From assembly GCF_014898055.3 (NCBI RefSeq), contig NW_023601322.1:7273312-7337311 (forward strand): 64,000 nt of DNA, written 5' to 3'. The notes under the pieces were generated by a model, which was not told the origin of the DNA, ran no database searches, and was given only the letters and a program-made list of their open reading frames with translations. Source of the stretch: Talpa occidentalis. Lineage: Eukaryota; Chordata; Mammalia; Eulipotyphla; Talpidae. This document shows positions 12,671 through 24,757 of this stretch, one piece after another. Positions within the stretch are counted from its first letter, which is position 1. Each line of letters opens with the position of its first letter. The position numbers and the translations under genes are program-made.

Positions 12671-14701
12671 TTTGGGTGAAGGTGAGTTGATGCTACTTAG
12701 AAACTTCTTAGGAGAATTCCTATATTCAGGTCTGATGAGTGACTAGCTATCAGTCACAGTCTGTTAAGTCATATTTAGGAATCTCCGTATTTGTTTAAAC
12801 TGAATGCTATAAACATAGATTTAATGATTTGGGTTTTGGTCTATGAATATGTATTTGAGAAAAATCAAATTTAAAGGGAAGTTTGAAAATATGTTGGGGG
12901 TAGCTTTTTTAGGGAGTGTAGCTTTGGAAATTGCCTAAAGAAGATATAATTGGCAACTCAAAGTAAGACAACGTGGACCCCACTTAAAAAGTTATTAAAG
13001 TGATCTGTATGTAAAATAACAGGTGATATTCAAATAAAGTGGAATTGAAGGGTTGGAGAATCATGAATGCTGAATATTTTGATATTTTGATTAGAGAAAT
13101 CTCTGAGAGGAAGACATTTTGGTGGATTCATGATCTAGGAGAGAATTGGGAACGTAGAAGTGATCACCACGTTTCTGAACAGACACAGAAGACTGCAGTA
13201 GGAAAATGCCCCTAAAATTCTTAGAAGTCCTTTCAGTTCACAAATAGGGTCTGTGGACACATATTAAGATTCTTAGAAGGACTCAGTCTATCTGAATGGG
13301 TCTACAAAGCATCAGCCTAAATTTTCCAAAAGTCTTCAGGATTTTATAGTAACAACTTTGTCCTTATCTTTGTACTGAGATTACAACCTGACAGCAACCT
13401 GGGTTTAATTTTTTTCCCTAAAACTTTACTGCTTTAAGGAAACTTTTCCTTATTGTAAAAGAGTCTTTCCTTTCATCAAGCTAACCCCTTAATATTTATC
13501 CAAATTTCCCTTAAGACTAAAGATATTTCTTTCATTCATCTATCCTTTTCTTTATGATAAACAAATAGGAGGAACTAGTGACAATTTCAGCATTCAGCCT
13601 GACAATCCCCTTACTTACATCATTCCAAATGAGCAGGTCCTGCTTGGGGCCTTGTTGCAGGTAAGTGTTGCTGAAATTCCACTACTATTCTAGAGTGTTT
13701 TTTCTCAATCTTCCAGTCCAAGTTTTTCTCGTTTTATCACAAACTCGCACCATCAAATTCCCCTCAGGTCCCGACTCCTTTCCACTAAGGAATCACCCCA
13801 TTTCCAAGTGCAAATTTATTTTCCATTTAGTTTTGACTTAAAACAACAGTCATTGTTATTGATCTCATGATGTGGGGATCAGAAATTTCAGCAGGACTTG
13901 GCTACATCATCTTGTTCTAGGCAAGAGCAACATGGTGATGCTCAACTAATGAATGGCCTGGTCTGGAAGGTGCTAGATGGCTTTCCTTACCTATTTGATT
14001 TCAAGGATTGTCTGAAAGGTGGTATCACTTTAGACTTAACCAGAGTGTCTATATGTTCAGTTTCTGCCATGCTCACCTCAGCATAGTTGGATTTCTAGAA
14101 TAAAATCATAGAGCAATAAGAACAATTGCTCCAGTGAACAAGGTAGAACTTCATGGTCACCTATTACCTAGTCTTCAAAGTAAACTTCTCTTTCATAGCC
14201 TATTTACCAAAGAAGGCACAAACCTGCCCTTTGTAACAGGGAGGGAATATAGATTTTAGCTGCTGTGGGTAGGGAATCAAAGAACTGGAAGATTTTTAGT
14301 GTCCCTTTCATCACCAGGCTAATGGATATATAAATGGTGAGACATTGATACAGAGATGTACTTACATACCAGTGAAAGTAAATAAACTACAGCTAAAGAC
14401 ATTATCGCAGCTGAATTTCATCACTAATATCAGTTGAGTGATAGACTCAAACTATAAATTACATGTCTTATGACTCAATTCAAATAAAATTTATGAGATA
14501 AGAATATGAAATATCTTATTTAATTACATAGAGATTGAAAATTTAGGTTTGCGGTTACCCTAGAAGCAAGATAAGAAATTCAAAGGGAAGATACATATAG
14601 GTGCCCCTTAATTCTCTATACTAAATTATTGGGGCCACTCATTTTTGTTTTAACAGATCATCTTCCTTAGACCCTTCGGATACATACTATGCTTCACATT
14701 T
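12671..14701. other. Unique sequence, nothing recognised
   Basis: Two kilobases without a repeat I can name. A 62-codon frame at 13898-14086 is unrecognised and is likely chance. Confidence 0.5.
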
Positions 14702-14718
14702 AAAAAAAACAGAAGTGA

Positions 14719-15040
14719 GGGCCTCCCCGGTGGCGCAGCGGTTGAGCGCTGGGTTGCGAAGCTGCCCGCGGCCTCTGCGGCGCCGGTTCGATCCCCGGCT
14801 GCTCCCCGGCCACCGGAGGAGGGTCCCACATGGCGTGCAGACCTCTCCTGCCGCCCGCTGCTCCCCTCAGCAGTGTACTTCGGTCCTTCTGCCTGCTCTG
14901 CTCCCTGCTCTGGCTCTGGTGAATTCTCTCACCCTCCCGCGCTTCTGACTGTACCCAGTGCATGTATAAACAAAACAAACAAACTAGCAAACAAATAAAT
15001 AAAGCATGCCTCTATAAAAAAAAAAAAAATTTAAAAAAAA
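14719..15040 (+). mobile_element. tRNA-derived SINE, best-preserved copy, younger type
   Basis: This copy keeps many CpGs. Pol III A box TGGCGCAGCGG is at 14731-14741 and B box GGTTCGATCCC at 14785-14795. It carries the younger-type variants: GGCCTCCCCGG head, GGCTCTGGTGAATTCTCTC, CGCTTCTGACTGTACCCAG. The tail is long and mixed (AAACAAAC, AATAAATAAAG, then A-runs). The target-site duplication is perfect over the non-A part: A-run plus ACAGAAGTGA at 14702-14718 and 15041-15056. Retained CpGs suggest a recent insertion. Frames on both strands here follow from the repeat and are not genes. Confidence 0.95.
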
Positions 15041-15056
15041 AAAAAAACAGAAGTGA

Positions 15057-17596
15057 AAGGGTGATAAATAAATGAAGAATTCTGAAGAAAACTCATAAAA
15101 TTTTACCTTTAAGAGGAAGAAGAAAAAGACAGTGTTGCTAGAAGAAGAATAAATGGAAATATCAAATATTTTAGTTGGGAAATAATCAAATAAGGGAATG
15201 ATCAAAGAAGGAAGGGAAAAGGAAAGCTGTGAGATAAAAGAAATTGCCAAAAGTATCTTTGTAGTGATATATGGGGCGGGAAATCAGGGCACAAGGGAGG
15301 TTCTTTACTGGGCAGGAGCAGAGACCTGACAACAACACTTGGGAAAGGAAAGATGGAATCAGATGCAGGTGGGTGTCTAATGGCAATAAGAAGGTATGAT
15401 GGAGAATTGTCATGTAAGCATAACAGGCTAAACTATTCATTAAAAACTTAATGTCATTTTTTTTTTCAAAGAAAACCATACATGCTAAGACCCCTGTACA
15501 ATAACATGCTACTTAGACATTCTACATTCTCCCTGAGGAAGATCTAGATGGGAATTTATGTATTAGTCAAAATGGCACTCATTGCGCCCCAGAGTATTGG
15601 AATTGATCAGATAGTTTTAATTACTAATGACTAGTTATTTCTAGTATCTAGTTAAGATATCAATCCAATTACTGCTTTTTTTAGTGATAATCTGTCAAAG
15701 AAACTGGATGCTAGGTTAAACTGGAGTTTGTTGAATGAATCTTGCCAAGTTCTCTCAACCTCATCCATACAAATTTTAATAAAAAATAGCTTTCTAAAAC
15801 TACTTCAGAAAATAACGATCAACAGTTGATTTAGAATATCCTCTACCTGTGCAGTCCAGTAATGATTTTAAAATATGGTTATGACTTAAAACAGATAATT
15901 TTGTTTTCAGCTCACTTTTATTCTGACAAATCCATAATTCATTCTAAAATACCCTGAGTCAAAAATACGAATGTGGTAAGAGCTCACTAATGCCACATTC
16001 TGTTGTCATGTCTGTTGCTTCCCTTTTCACTTTGCGTATTTTATACTCTCCACTTTCATCAAACGGAAGTGAACTAAATTAAAGAGATTTATCAATCTAA
16101 AGGATACCTGGTAGTCGTCAATAGCAATCTCTTTCATTTTCTAGCTTACATTGAAAACATAAATGGTGTAAATTACCAGATAAACACATAAAAAGTGCTC
16201 CCTGCTTTGTGTTATGACTTTAAAAGCTTTTTGAAAATAACTATTAATATTATGCAACCATACTCACACTGTTTTAAGTACAAGTTATATTTAGGAACTT
16301 TAGGGAATCCACTCACAGACATGGAAGAGCAGCAAGTGAATTGGAAAGCTAAATAAATTATACGCAAATTGTAGAAAGCCACTGTAGAACTGCGGCAGCC
16401 TCGCCCTTCAGATTGAGCGATATCCTTATCAGGTGATATAAATCGTGGCTCTAATAGGTTGTGCACTAGAGTCACTTTAAGTCATCTGTGCTCCAGCACT
16501 AGGAAGTTGTTAAAGATTGGTTAAGCCTTCAGCTGCATAAAGAATGTCAAGAGTCAAGGAGACAGTCAAAGAAATTGACCAAATATGTAGTTTTTCCAGA
16601 CTATTATTTTAGCTGCTGGCAACCTGCTGGTTATAAGTGTAAATCAAAATGCTTACAAGCTAGATGTCCGGCACTGGAGGTACTCAGACAGAATTTCCAG
16701 CAAGTCTCATTTCACTCGTCCTTTGAATGAAATGATTGATTGATTGTTTGCATGTCTGTGCTGCCCCAATGCATGGCCTTCTCCACACTCCACACCGGGT
16801 GCACATCATTGACTTCCTGCCAGCCACTTGGCTGCCAGGACACAGAGTGACATTTAATGATCTTTCAACATGGCAATGTCACATTCATCACTCTTTATCA
16901 CTTGTGACAGACCTAAATTCAAATGCAAACGTGAAATGGAGACTGACTTCAATCTAAACTGATAGACTTTTGAATTGACATCTGTCAACACAGATTGACA
17001 AGATACATGGAATAGAAAATAACCTATTACTTGCACAGTAATTAAAAATACCAGCACTGAAACTGTCCTGAGAAATCAAGGATATTTTAATTTCAAAGGT
17101 CTTATTAAAAGCTTTTGAGGTGGAAAATGTATTGTCTCCACTAATGTATCAATTAACATCTAATATCTCTATGAGCTTGGAAAAGTTTGAATGTAATATA
17201 TTTAAAGAGCCATGCCCTCATATCTGTGCTCTTTGAGTGTTCTCAGGAGTGAAGAGCCTCAAAAGTTGTAATGATAATTTATAAGAAAATAAAAAATCAT
17301 ACAATGAAACAAAATTATTTTAATCACCTTTGAGTTGTCTTACCCTGCTGTGAGGGCTATCACATTCTACACTACAGTTAATTTCCAGACCAGACGCCTC
17401 TCTGAGATACACCATTCTCCCAAAACCCATGTAGGCCTACAGCTCACTAGAGTTTGGGGGTACTGGGATATTGGTAACATTTCAGTTCTGTTGAACAAAT
17501 AGTTGCTACAATCAGTGCAGATTAAAGTAGGATGTGCATACAAAGAATTCAGAGTTTGGGCTCATACCTTCATTCTTCCTAACTTAAAACCCAAGT
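15057..17596. other. Unique sequence, nothing recognised
   Basis: No repeat or exon identified. Short frames at 15186-15479, 16212-16475 and 16736-16957 are unrecognised. The interval 16400-17060 is moderately balanced in base composition and free of recognisable repeats, so a cross-species alignment would show whether any of it is conserved. Confidence 0.45.
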
Positions 17597-17611
17597 AAGC
17601 CTCCATTTCAC

Positions 17612-17886
17612 AGCCTCCCTGGTGGCGCAAGGGGTTAAGACGCAACCTATGAAACTATCAGCAGCCACTGCAACACGAGTTCAATTCCCAGGCAGGGAGC
17701 TACCCACATGGTGCAGCAGACCTCTCCTGACTCGCCTGCTGCTCTCCCAGCAGTGTATTTCAGTTTATCTGCCTGTTCTGTTCCCCACTCTGTCTCTGGT
17801 GAATCCTCTCACCCCCCCACACCTCTGGCCTCTATCCCAGTTCTTATATGCATCAATAAATCTTAAAAAAAAAAAAAAAAAAAAAA
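17612..17886 (+). mobile_element. tRNA-derived SINE, full length
   Basis: Head CCTCCCTGGTGGCGCAAGG at left. The tail ends CAATAAATCTTAAAA followed by a run of more than 20 A. The flanks AAGCCTCCATTTC (left) and AAGCCCTCCAATTC (right) may be an imperfect target-site duplication. Older subfamily. Confidence 0.9.
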
Positions 17887-18239
17887 GCCCTCCAATTCCT
17901 CTCTAGAAATCAGTGATCTTTTGTTTCAAAAGAAAAAAAAACCCTTTAATTTAATTAGGAAAATTTTGCTATTTAACCACTTCATTTTCACTAAATCCAG
18001 AAAAAAAAACCCTTTAAAAAAGTATTGACATCTACCGTAAGACCTCAAAGTTGACTTTCACGTATATTTCAGATCCACATAGCTTGGTGTTTAATAAATA
18101 ACTGTAGAATTACAATGGAGGAAGGCTTCAAAAAACTGCTAATATCACAATGATGGGCAGCACGAGTTTTAGATGTCATAGTAACAATATCTCTGGCTCT
18201 TGTGCTTTGAACTCACCAGAGTATTTCTCTAAAAGGAGT

Positions 18240-18450
18240 GCTTCTTTGATCTAATCTTCCTTTAGACTTGAGGCAATTGCCACATTCTGCCCTCCATTTT
18301 AATAACTAGAGTATATCTCTAGACCTCCTTTCTAGCTTTCAAATGCTTTAAGATTGTAAAAATCTACCTCATACACAAGATAGGACCTATCACAAAATCG
18401 ATCATATTGTAAACGCTCAATAAACATTTATTGAGTGAAATTGATGTCCT
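18240..18450 (+). repeat. Possible L2/MIR terminus
   Basis: Ends with GTAAACGCTCAATAAACATTTATTGAGTGAA, matching the 'gtaggtgctcaataaatatttgttgaatgaa' type L2/MIR end; upstream blocks are weaker. Confidence 0.5.
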
Positions 18451-19932
18451 GAAAGCATTAGCTTCATGAACCACTCCGAATTTTCAGGGCCCTGTACTTC
18501 CTAAAGTGGTATCAGTGACGCTCCACAGAGTTCCCTTTAACTTATCAGTAGGGGCGCCCATACCTTAGCCTTTTAATAATGCTGTTAATAATTCACAGTT
18601 CCTTCCTTTTCCAGACAAAGGGAGTCACATCACTCAGGGGTTCCTTCCCATCCCACCTCTGTCCCAACTGGTGCTGACCTTGTGTCCAAGATACAAGTCC
18701 CTTACCTCAGGCAGGACTAAATATGTGGAGCAATTTCCCAAGGTCCAATTCTTCTGAGAGTATGCCCAAATAAATCATTCAAACAGAAATTTCCATCATT
18801 TGTTCTGTTTCTAGGAAAATCCCTTGGAACTATGAGTTGACCTGGAACACAGATTCAAAGAATGAATCATGAGTTTGAGTCATTTTCCACTTGAATGCAC
18901 GAAGGACCCCATACTTGGTGGCTGGTAAAGTAATGGAAATCCCTGGTGATTCCAGAGTTTCAGTTGCTTGAGTTGGAAGAGAAACATCTGCCAGTCCCAG
19001 GCATCTGAGTAATATGAAAGATTCAGCAGCTAGAAAACAGGTATCTATTTCTCAGCATGACTGATTCATTAAAGTGTAGAAATGACAGATTTAGATAATC
19101 AAATTAGTGATTTAAAGCCAAGAATAAGGAGACTTCAGAACACTAAAATAGATTCTTGCCTCTGAAATTCTTAAATATCAGTGTAAATAAGAATAGTTCG
19201 CTCTTATTATCAAAAAAGTTATCAAAATTACAAGAATACAGAATTTATCTCCGACTAGATAATTGGCTTATTGGTCTATAAAAATTTAAGAACACTTGCA
19301 TTCATTGTTAAGGAATACATAGGAATAATTTTGTCTCATTGATGATACTGTTGCTGTAATTCTGGAAATATGATGGTGGTAATAATTTCTGAATGAGCTA
19401 ATATATCATTGGTGGATGTTATAATATAAAACTAGTAAATAGTTTCAAGAAATATGCACATATCTCCATAAACCATTGTTACAGACAGATCCTAATGTTT
19501 TCTGAAGCAATATATCATATTGCAGCAAGAACACCTAGCTTAGCACATGAACCCAGTGATATAGATTTGCCCATGGACTCTTGCTGTGAAAAGTAATTGA
19601 AAATATTGTCAATTCTCTCACTTTGACAAGACATGTAATTTCGGACCAACCTCCAATGTTTTCACAGTTACTGATTCATTCTTTATTCCATTCATTTAAT
19701 GTGAGAATTTGACAAATACAGTTTTTATAAAGATTCACTGTTTCTTTGAATCAGTCACTTCATTCAACTCACATATATGTAAAAACATTAATTCATAGAT
19801 CATCACATGCTAAAATATTATTCAGTAGAAAATAGTAGAATCAAGAATTTTTATGCATTATATTTAAAGATTTGAATCATCTGAGTTCAAATACTTCATC
19901 CACCATTCACTCTAGGCAAAGGTCCAAATTAT
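18451..19932. other. Unique sequence, nothing recognised
   Basis: No supported element. A short TTCATTCTTTATTCCATTCATTTAATG run near 19675 could be a relic of an antisense L2 end, but it is too short to call. Confidence 0.45.
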
Positions 19933-19947
19933 CAGAAGCTATTTGAT

Positions 19948-20211
19948 TTTTTTTAAGATTTATTTATTTATTTATACAAGCACTGGGTACAGTCAGAAGT
20001 GCGGAAGGTTGAGAGAATTCACCAGAGCCAGAGCGGGGAGCAGAACAGGCAGACTGATGAAGTACACTGCTGAAGGGAGCAGCGGGCATGGCAGGAGAGG
20101 TCTGCGAGCCATGTGGGACCCTTGCCGGCGGCTGGGGATGGAACCTGCGCTGCAGAGGCTGCGGGCAGCTTCACAGCCCAGCGCTCAAACGCTGCACCAC
20201 CAGGGGAGGCC
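19948..20211 (-). mobile_element. tRNA-derived SINE, perfect TSD, younger type
   Basis: Reverse-strand copy between perfect 15-bp duplications CAGAAGCTATTTGAT (19933-19947 and 20212-20226). It shares the younger-type bases (CACTGGGTACAGTCAGAAG; CCACCAGGGGAGGCC). The 128-codon frame running through it is a by-product of the repeat. Confidence 0.94.
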
Positions 20212-20226
20212 CAGAAGCTATTTGAT

Positions 20227-20869
20227 GTTTATCAAGACACATCTCACTTTTCTGAAACTTAAACTGTTACAGTTATATAAAATGTTAGATAACACAAAAA
20301 TTCTAGCAATCTGTAACTTCCTATTATAAAATATAAGGATATTTGGTATAAAATATCAGTCTTTACCTAGCCAATTAAAATAATTATTTTGGACTAGCAA
20401 GGATGGAATTGTGTTAAAATTTTAGTTACACTACACAACATTTGACTCTGTCCTGTCAATAATGATTACAGTTAATTTGAGAAATAAATTCCTATTTAAA
20501 ATAATAAAAACAACATTCTAATATGCCTCTACTTTTGCCTGGTTTGGGGACAAAAAGTAAAATATACACTGAAGCTTAAAATCAACAATCTTATGCATCA
20601 GCAGCCTAAAGTTTCATTTGGGAGACAAAGTGTCATTTTGATAAATTATATAGAACAGGACACTTATATCAAGAGTAATTGAAACTTGAATGAAAGAACA
20701 GATTCGGCTTGAGGGATTCATGGAATAATTTAGGGAGATGGTATTAATTACTCTGGTACTGTTTGCACTTATCCCTAGAGCTAGAATAACGTTACTGGTA
20801 ACCTGTGGAATGGCTGTTTCCCCTTGTTTCCAGTCACAGCCTATCTCACTTGGTACAATAGCTTTCTTC
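20227..20869. other. Unique sequence, nothing recognised
   Basis: AT-rich; the left limit of the following L2 is uncertain and may reach into this interval. Confidence 0.45.
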
Positions 20870-21390
20870 CATCTTACTCCCATTTATTATAGTCTCGCCC
20901 AAACAACAGCATTATCTTTTCCAAACCTAAATGAAGTTAGGTCTTTCTGCTATTTAAATATTAATAGCTCCTGGTCAGACTTAGACAAAAAAATCCAAAC
21001 AATTGTTCCTGGTCTATGAGGCTTTCCGTGACTTGATGCTGGCTGTTCCAAAGTACTTGAACACAGTTTCAAATCCGTAATATTTTCTTCCCTCTTTCCC
21101 TGAGCTAATTTTCTTTCCATTGTTTGTATAGCTGACACCTCCATGTTTAAGATATTCCTTAACAGTCACCTGATGACCTAATTCAAATAATTTTTTACCC
21201 TGCCTCCAGTAACTATCCCTTATCCTACTTTATTTTTATTACAGTTGTAACTAATTGAAATGTTATTTTTATTTATATTGTTTATCATAGAGACAGTTTT
21301 ATATTTTTCCCTGTCATCTCCCCAACACTTACATCTATGGCTGGCATGTAATAAGAGTTCAATAAATATCTTTTAATGACTGTATTCATC
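20870..21390 (+). repeat. L2 LINE 3' end (degraded)
   Basis: Contains the L2-like order GGCTTTCCGTGACTTG…CTGCCTCCAGTAACTATC…CTCCCCAACACTTACATCTATGG, then GCTGGCATGTAATAAGAGTTC and the terminal CAATAAATATCTTTTAATGAC. Plus orientation. The last 250 bp are the most convincing. Confidence 0.6.
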
Positions 21391-21860
21391 TTTAAGGTGT
21401 GAGCAGTTTTTGAAAAGGGCTAGCTATATAGATATATGAAATATTATGTAAAATGCATGTGGACATAATAAATGACTCATTTTGGTGGTAATACACTGAA
21501 ATGTGGAGGGATGCAGTGACTAGAAAATGAATAATATGACAGATGATTGAAGTTTTGCAGTTAAATTTAACAGCCATTTTTGGGTATTAGTGAGTCATCC
21601 GAAAATTTTAAGGAAGTGCCATACATTTACACTTATGTTTTAGTAGATGCAATAGCAAATTGAATAATCATGTCCATATCCTTATGCCCAGAATTTGTGA
21701 CTATGTTATTGTACTCTGTATGGCAAAAGGATTCAAAGTCTTCCTCATTGCCAGAGGATTCTTCACAATATGGACTCTTGGCGCTGATGATCCTTTGTGC
21801 TGTTGCTCAGCTCTCCCAGCTGCACTCCACTGTTTTTCTCACTTAGTGCCTGTCTGTGCG
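21391..21860. other. Unique sequence, nothing recognised
   Basis: Becomes richer in G+C after about 21770; no named element. Confidence 0.45.
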
Positions 21861-21930
21861 TTGGTGGTGGTGGTGATTGTGGTGATGATGGTGGTGGTGG
21901 GTGTGGGGGTGTGTGTGCACATGCACGTGC
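21861..21930. repeat. GGT/GT-rich low-complexity tract
   Basis: A run of GGT units (with GAT variants) passes into GTGTGGGGGTGTGTGTG and a GCACATGCACGTGCA stretch. It has G-quadruplex and alternating purine-pyrimidine (Z-DNA) potential. The His- or Gly/Val-rich frames across it are translation artefacts. Confidence 0.85.
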
Positions 21931-22530
21931 AGGGGTTGGTGTGATTGGGGTGGGAGACATCCACAGCCATCCTGATCATCATTGGCAAGCAGTATGTACC
22001 TGGGTCTAAGTCTGTGGTTTTGTAAGTTCTCCTGCACCTTCACCAGAGATAGATTTGTGTCCCGTTCCCTTCTATCTACAATCAGTTTCCAGCAGTGTTG
22101 AGTTTTCTCGTTCTTTCTTTTGAAGCATGAAGCTGGTTCTTAGAGGCCTAGGACACACTGGAATAGGTAGGGGGTCTTAACAGTGGTTGCTGTTTCTCCC
22201 GACAGCCGCCATCTTGATGGGAACCTTTGTCAGATTCCTCCCCAGTCTTTCCTGGAGATGCCTGGTGGGCCTCATTGAGGAAGACGTGCTTCATGCCAGC
22301 CACAACAACATGGCTGCCTCCAGTCTCCTCGGATGGCGTCCAGCAGCATCTGCCCCAGGCACACAAATACTCAGTCTTTGTCCCAGGAGGACACTATCTC
22401 TCTGTGAATATGGGGATTGTTTTCTGTGACTGCTCATTCTCAGTTTGCAAAATGTCATGAATTTTCTTTTTTCTTGGGATTGTTGTAGGAGAAAGAAAGA
22501 CCTGCTTTCTAGTTTTCTACATTCCAAGAT
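21931..22530. other. GC-richer unclassified segment with a YY1-type site
   Basis: Distinctly richer in G+C than its surroundings. It carries a perfect GCCGCCATCTTG (22205-22216), the antisense form of the YY1 core CAAGATGGCGGC that is common in L1 5' UTRs and ERV LTRs. Open frames exist on both strands and none is recognisable. It may be a degraded L1 5' end or LTR on the minus strand; I cannot decide. Confidence 0.35.
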
Positions 22531-23153
22531 GAAATTAGTGTCTCTTGTAACATTTGGTCTTTTACATGAATTGGCCTTTCATGTGAATTTCCTTATTTTG
22601 TTCAAAAAATGAAGAATAATAATACAGGAATATATCCTCAGATCTAAACCTTTATTCCAATGGTCTGGTTCCTCATTTTCAGATATTATTCAATAAATGT
22701 GTATTGAATGTTTATTGTGGATGTCATGAGTAGCCTACCCAGATGGCAATGAGCCTCCTTCAGAAAGCAATTTAGAAGGCATCCTGACATAATTTTTATC
22801 CAGTGAGCAGAATAACTTTGGCAGCAATTGTAATATGTGAAATATCCAAATATCATTTCTATTTATACATATATAGTTTATATTTGGATGCACTCCAAAT
22901 ATATGTAATAGCTAAAGGAGTTATTTAACTCAAGATTTAAATAAAAATGAAAACAAAAAATCATTGACAGTGCCTAAACCCAATCTATAATAAGAACAGG
23001 GTCTCAATTTCTAGAAGTTACCTAATAGAACAAGAAAGAAAGAGAGCCAGGCAGAACACTATAATGAATGTGCATCCCCACTCCCGGTGATTGTCCCTTT
23101 CCTTCTCACTAGTGAGACACTTCAGTGGCTATGAGTCATCTCTGCACAGCTTC
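22531..23153. other. Unique sequence, nothing recognised
   Basis: Includes a TTCAATAAATGTGTATTGAATG string near 22689 that may be a short L2/MIR terminus, and a small hairpin around 22876-22898 (9-bp arms ATATTTGGA / TCCAAATAT). Confidence 0.45.
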
Positions 23154-23168
23154 AAAAAGTTTCCTGTA

Positions 23169-23430
23169 AGGCCTCCCCTGATGGCGCAGTGGTTGAGTGC
23201 TGGGCTTTGAAGCTGCCCGCAGCCTCTACAGCGTCGGTTCAATCACCAGCTGCTGCAGAGGGTCCCACAAGGCGTGCAGACCTCTCCTGCCACGCCCGCT
23301 GCTCCCCTCAGCAGTGTCTTCGGCCCGTCTGCCTGTTCTGTCCCTCACTCTGGCTCTGGTGAATTTTCTTACCCTCCTGCGCTTCTGACTGTACCCAGTG
23401 CTTGTATAAATAAATAAATAAATCTTAAAA
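23169..23430 (+). mobile_element. tRNA-derived SINE, perfect TSD, younger type
   Basis: Perfect 15-bp duplication AAAAAGTTTCCTGTA at 23154-23168 and 23431-23445. Younger-type bases are present (TGGCTCTGGTGAATTTTC; GCTTCTGACTGTACCCAG). A few bases are missing in the body after the B box relative to the copy at 14719. Confidence 0.94.
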
Positions 23431-23445
23431 AAAAAGTTTCCTGTA

Positions 23446-24639
23446 GATGGTTGGTTTGCTCTCCTCTGGTTGTCTTCTGTTCCTTCCTGTAATACTGCCT
23501 AATATGGCCTGTGTCCTCCACTGGACTATGATGTTGCACCTGGAGAATTCTTAGCTCCTCCTTCTGCTCTTACGCAGTTCTCTGTATTGCTACAAGAGTA
23601 GCATGTGTTTTGAGGCCAACCTTCCTTGACCTGTTAGCCAGCATCCCAAGAATGGTTTCATCATTGCTCACCCTGAGTAAACCAGGACTGTGACTATTGG
23701 AAGGGAATTTTCTTTCTCTTAAATTTAATTGAGTATTGTCATTTTGTCAAGAACAGAACACCTGTCTTTATAAGTGAAATCTCAAAAATGTACTCCCAAT
23801 ATATAAAAGAAAAGATACCCCAAAATATTCACCTTCTACAAGCAATGAATTGCATTACAAAGTGAGCAATCTATAAGACATGTCTCTATGGCTAAGGTTT
23901 TTCTGACTCACATAACTGGAAATCAGAGTTAAAGTCCAAGTTCTAAATGTTTATTGTTGCTTCTCTATCATCCATTCTTCCTAATCCCAAGTATATGTGC
24001 ATTGTTAGGTTGAATGAGAATATACTACCCTTATCTAGTTTCCATTTCTAATCTAAAAATGGTTGCACATTTTCCAACTTAGTATATCTGTATCTTTTCT
24101 TTCTGTTGATTTACCATTAAGTTAACAGCAAAATTAATGCTATAACATTTCCCTACTTCTAAGCCTCATGTACTCATAATATGTAGGTTTCAGAAAAGCT
24201 GCTGTGATGATAAAGCTCAAGAATGCAATGGTTAAAACTGAAAGATGTTTGACTTCTAAATTACAACAGTCTAAAGCTGGCATGGTTGCTGGCTGGTGTA
24301 AATTTACTCCATCTTCTACTTTCTTGCATACTAAGTACAAGGCATTGTCCTATTAAACATAATAAAGACTTATCACATCTGCATTCTAACTATGGAGCAT
24401 GGCAAAGCAGAAGTATAAGTTCTTGTACATTGTAGAGTGACCAGGAGTATTTTACTCACACTTGAAACAGAACCTTTTCACAATGGTAGCACGTAGCACC
24501 AACAGCTTAGTTGAATTTTTTATTACCATGGACAGAAATGGCAAAGATTATGGGGACCCCAGTATGTGCCACTCAAGCAAATCCATAGATAGTGTATGTA
24601 TAAATTTACATAAACATAGATATATATGCAATATATGCC
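23446..24639. other. Unique sequence, nothing recognised
   Basis: A slightly GC-richer part at 23450-23700 could be a degraded repeat but has no recognisable landmarks. Confidence 0.45.
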
Positions 24640-24757
24640 TGTTTCAGTAGATCTGCCTGTTCTGCTCCCCATTCTGTCTCTGGTGAATCCTTTCACTCCC
24701 TGCATCTCTGGCTTACACCCCTTGTATGCATAAATAAATAAAAATAAATATTTAAGA
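24640..24757 (+). mobile_element. 5'-truncated SINE (tail half only)
   Basis: Starts within the body at GTTTCAGTAGATCTGCCTG and runs through TCTCTGGTGAATCC to AATAAATAAAAATAAATA. The tRNA head and first half are absent. The left flank is AT-rich (TATATATGCAATATATGC) and no target-site duplication is visible. It could be a 5'-truncated insertion or the remnant of a deletion. Confidence 0.88.

Noticed and set aside
14719..14795. Possible tRNA gene from Pol III A and B boxes
   Set aside because: The boxes belong to a SINE head: the element has the SINE body, tail and target-site duplication, and no foldable complete tRNA with an anticodon arm is supported.
19943..20329. 128-codon plus-strand ORF
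   Set aside because: It runs through the reverse-strand SINE at 19948-20211; similar frames occur in other SINE copies (e.g. 14700-14990, 63538-63775).
20738..21019. 93-codon ORF with an antisense partner (20614-20883)
   Set aside because: Runs into the L2-derived region; hydrophobic composition and frames on both strands fit chance.
21660..22043. Overlapping Gly/Val-, Pro- and His-rich ORFs
   Set aside because: Translation of the GGT/GT microsatellite in different frames.
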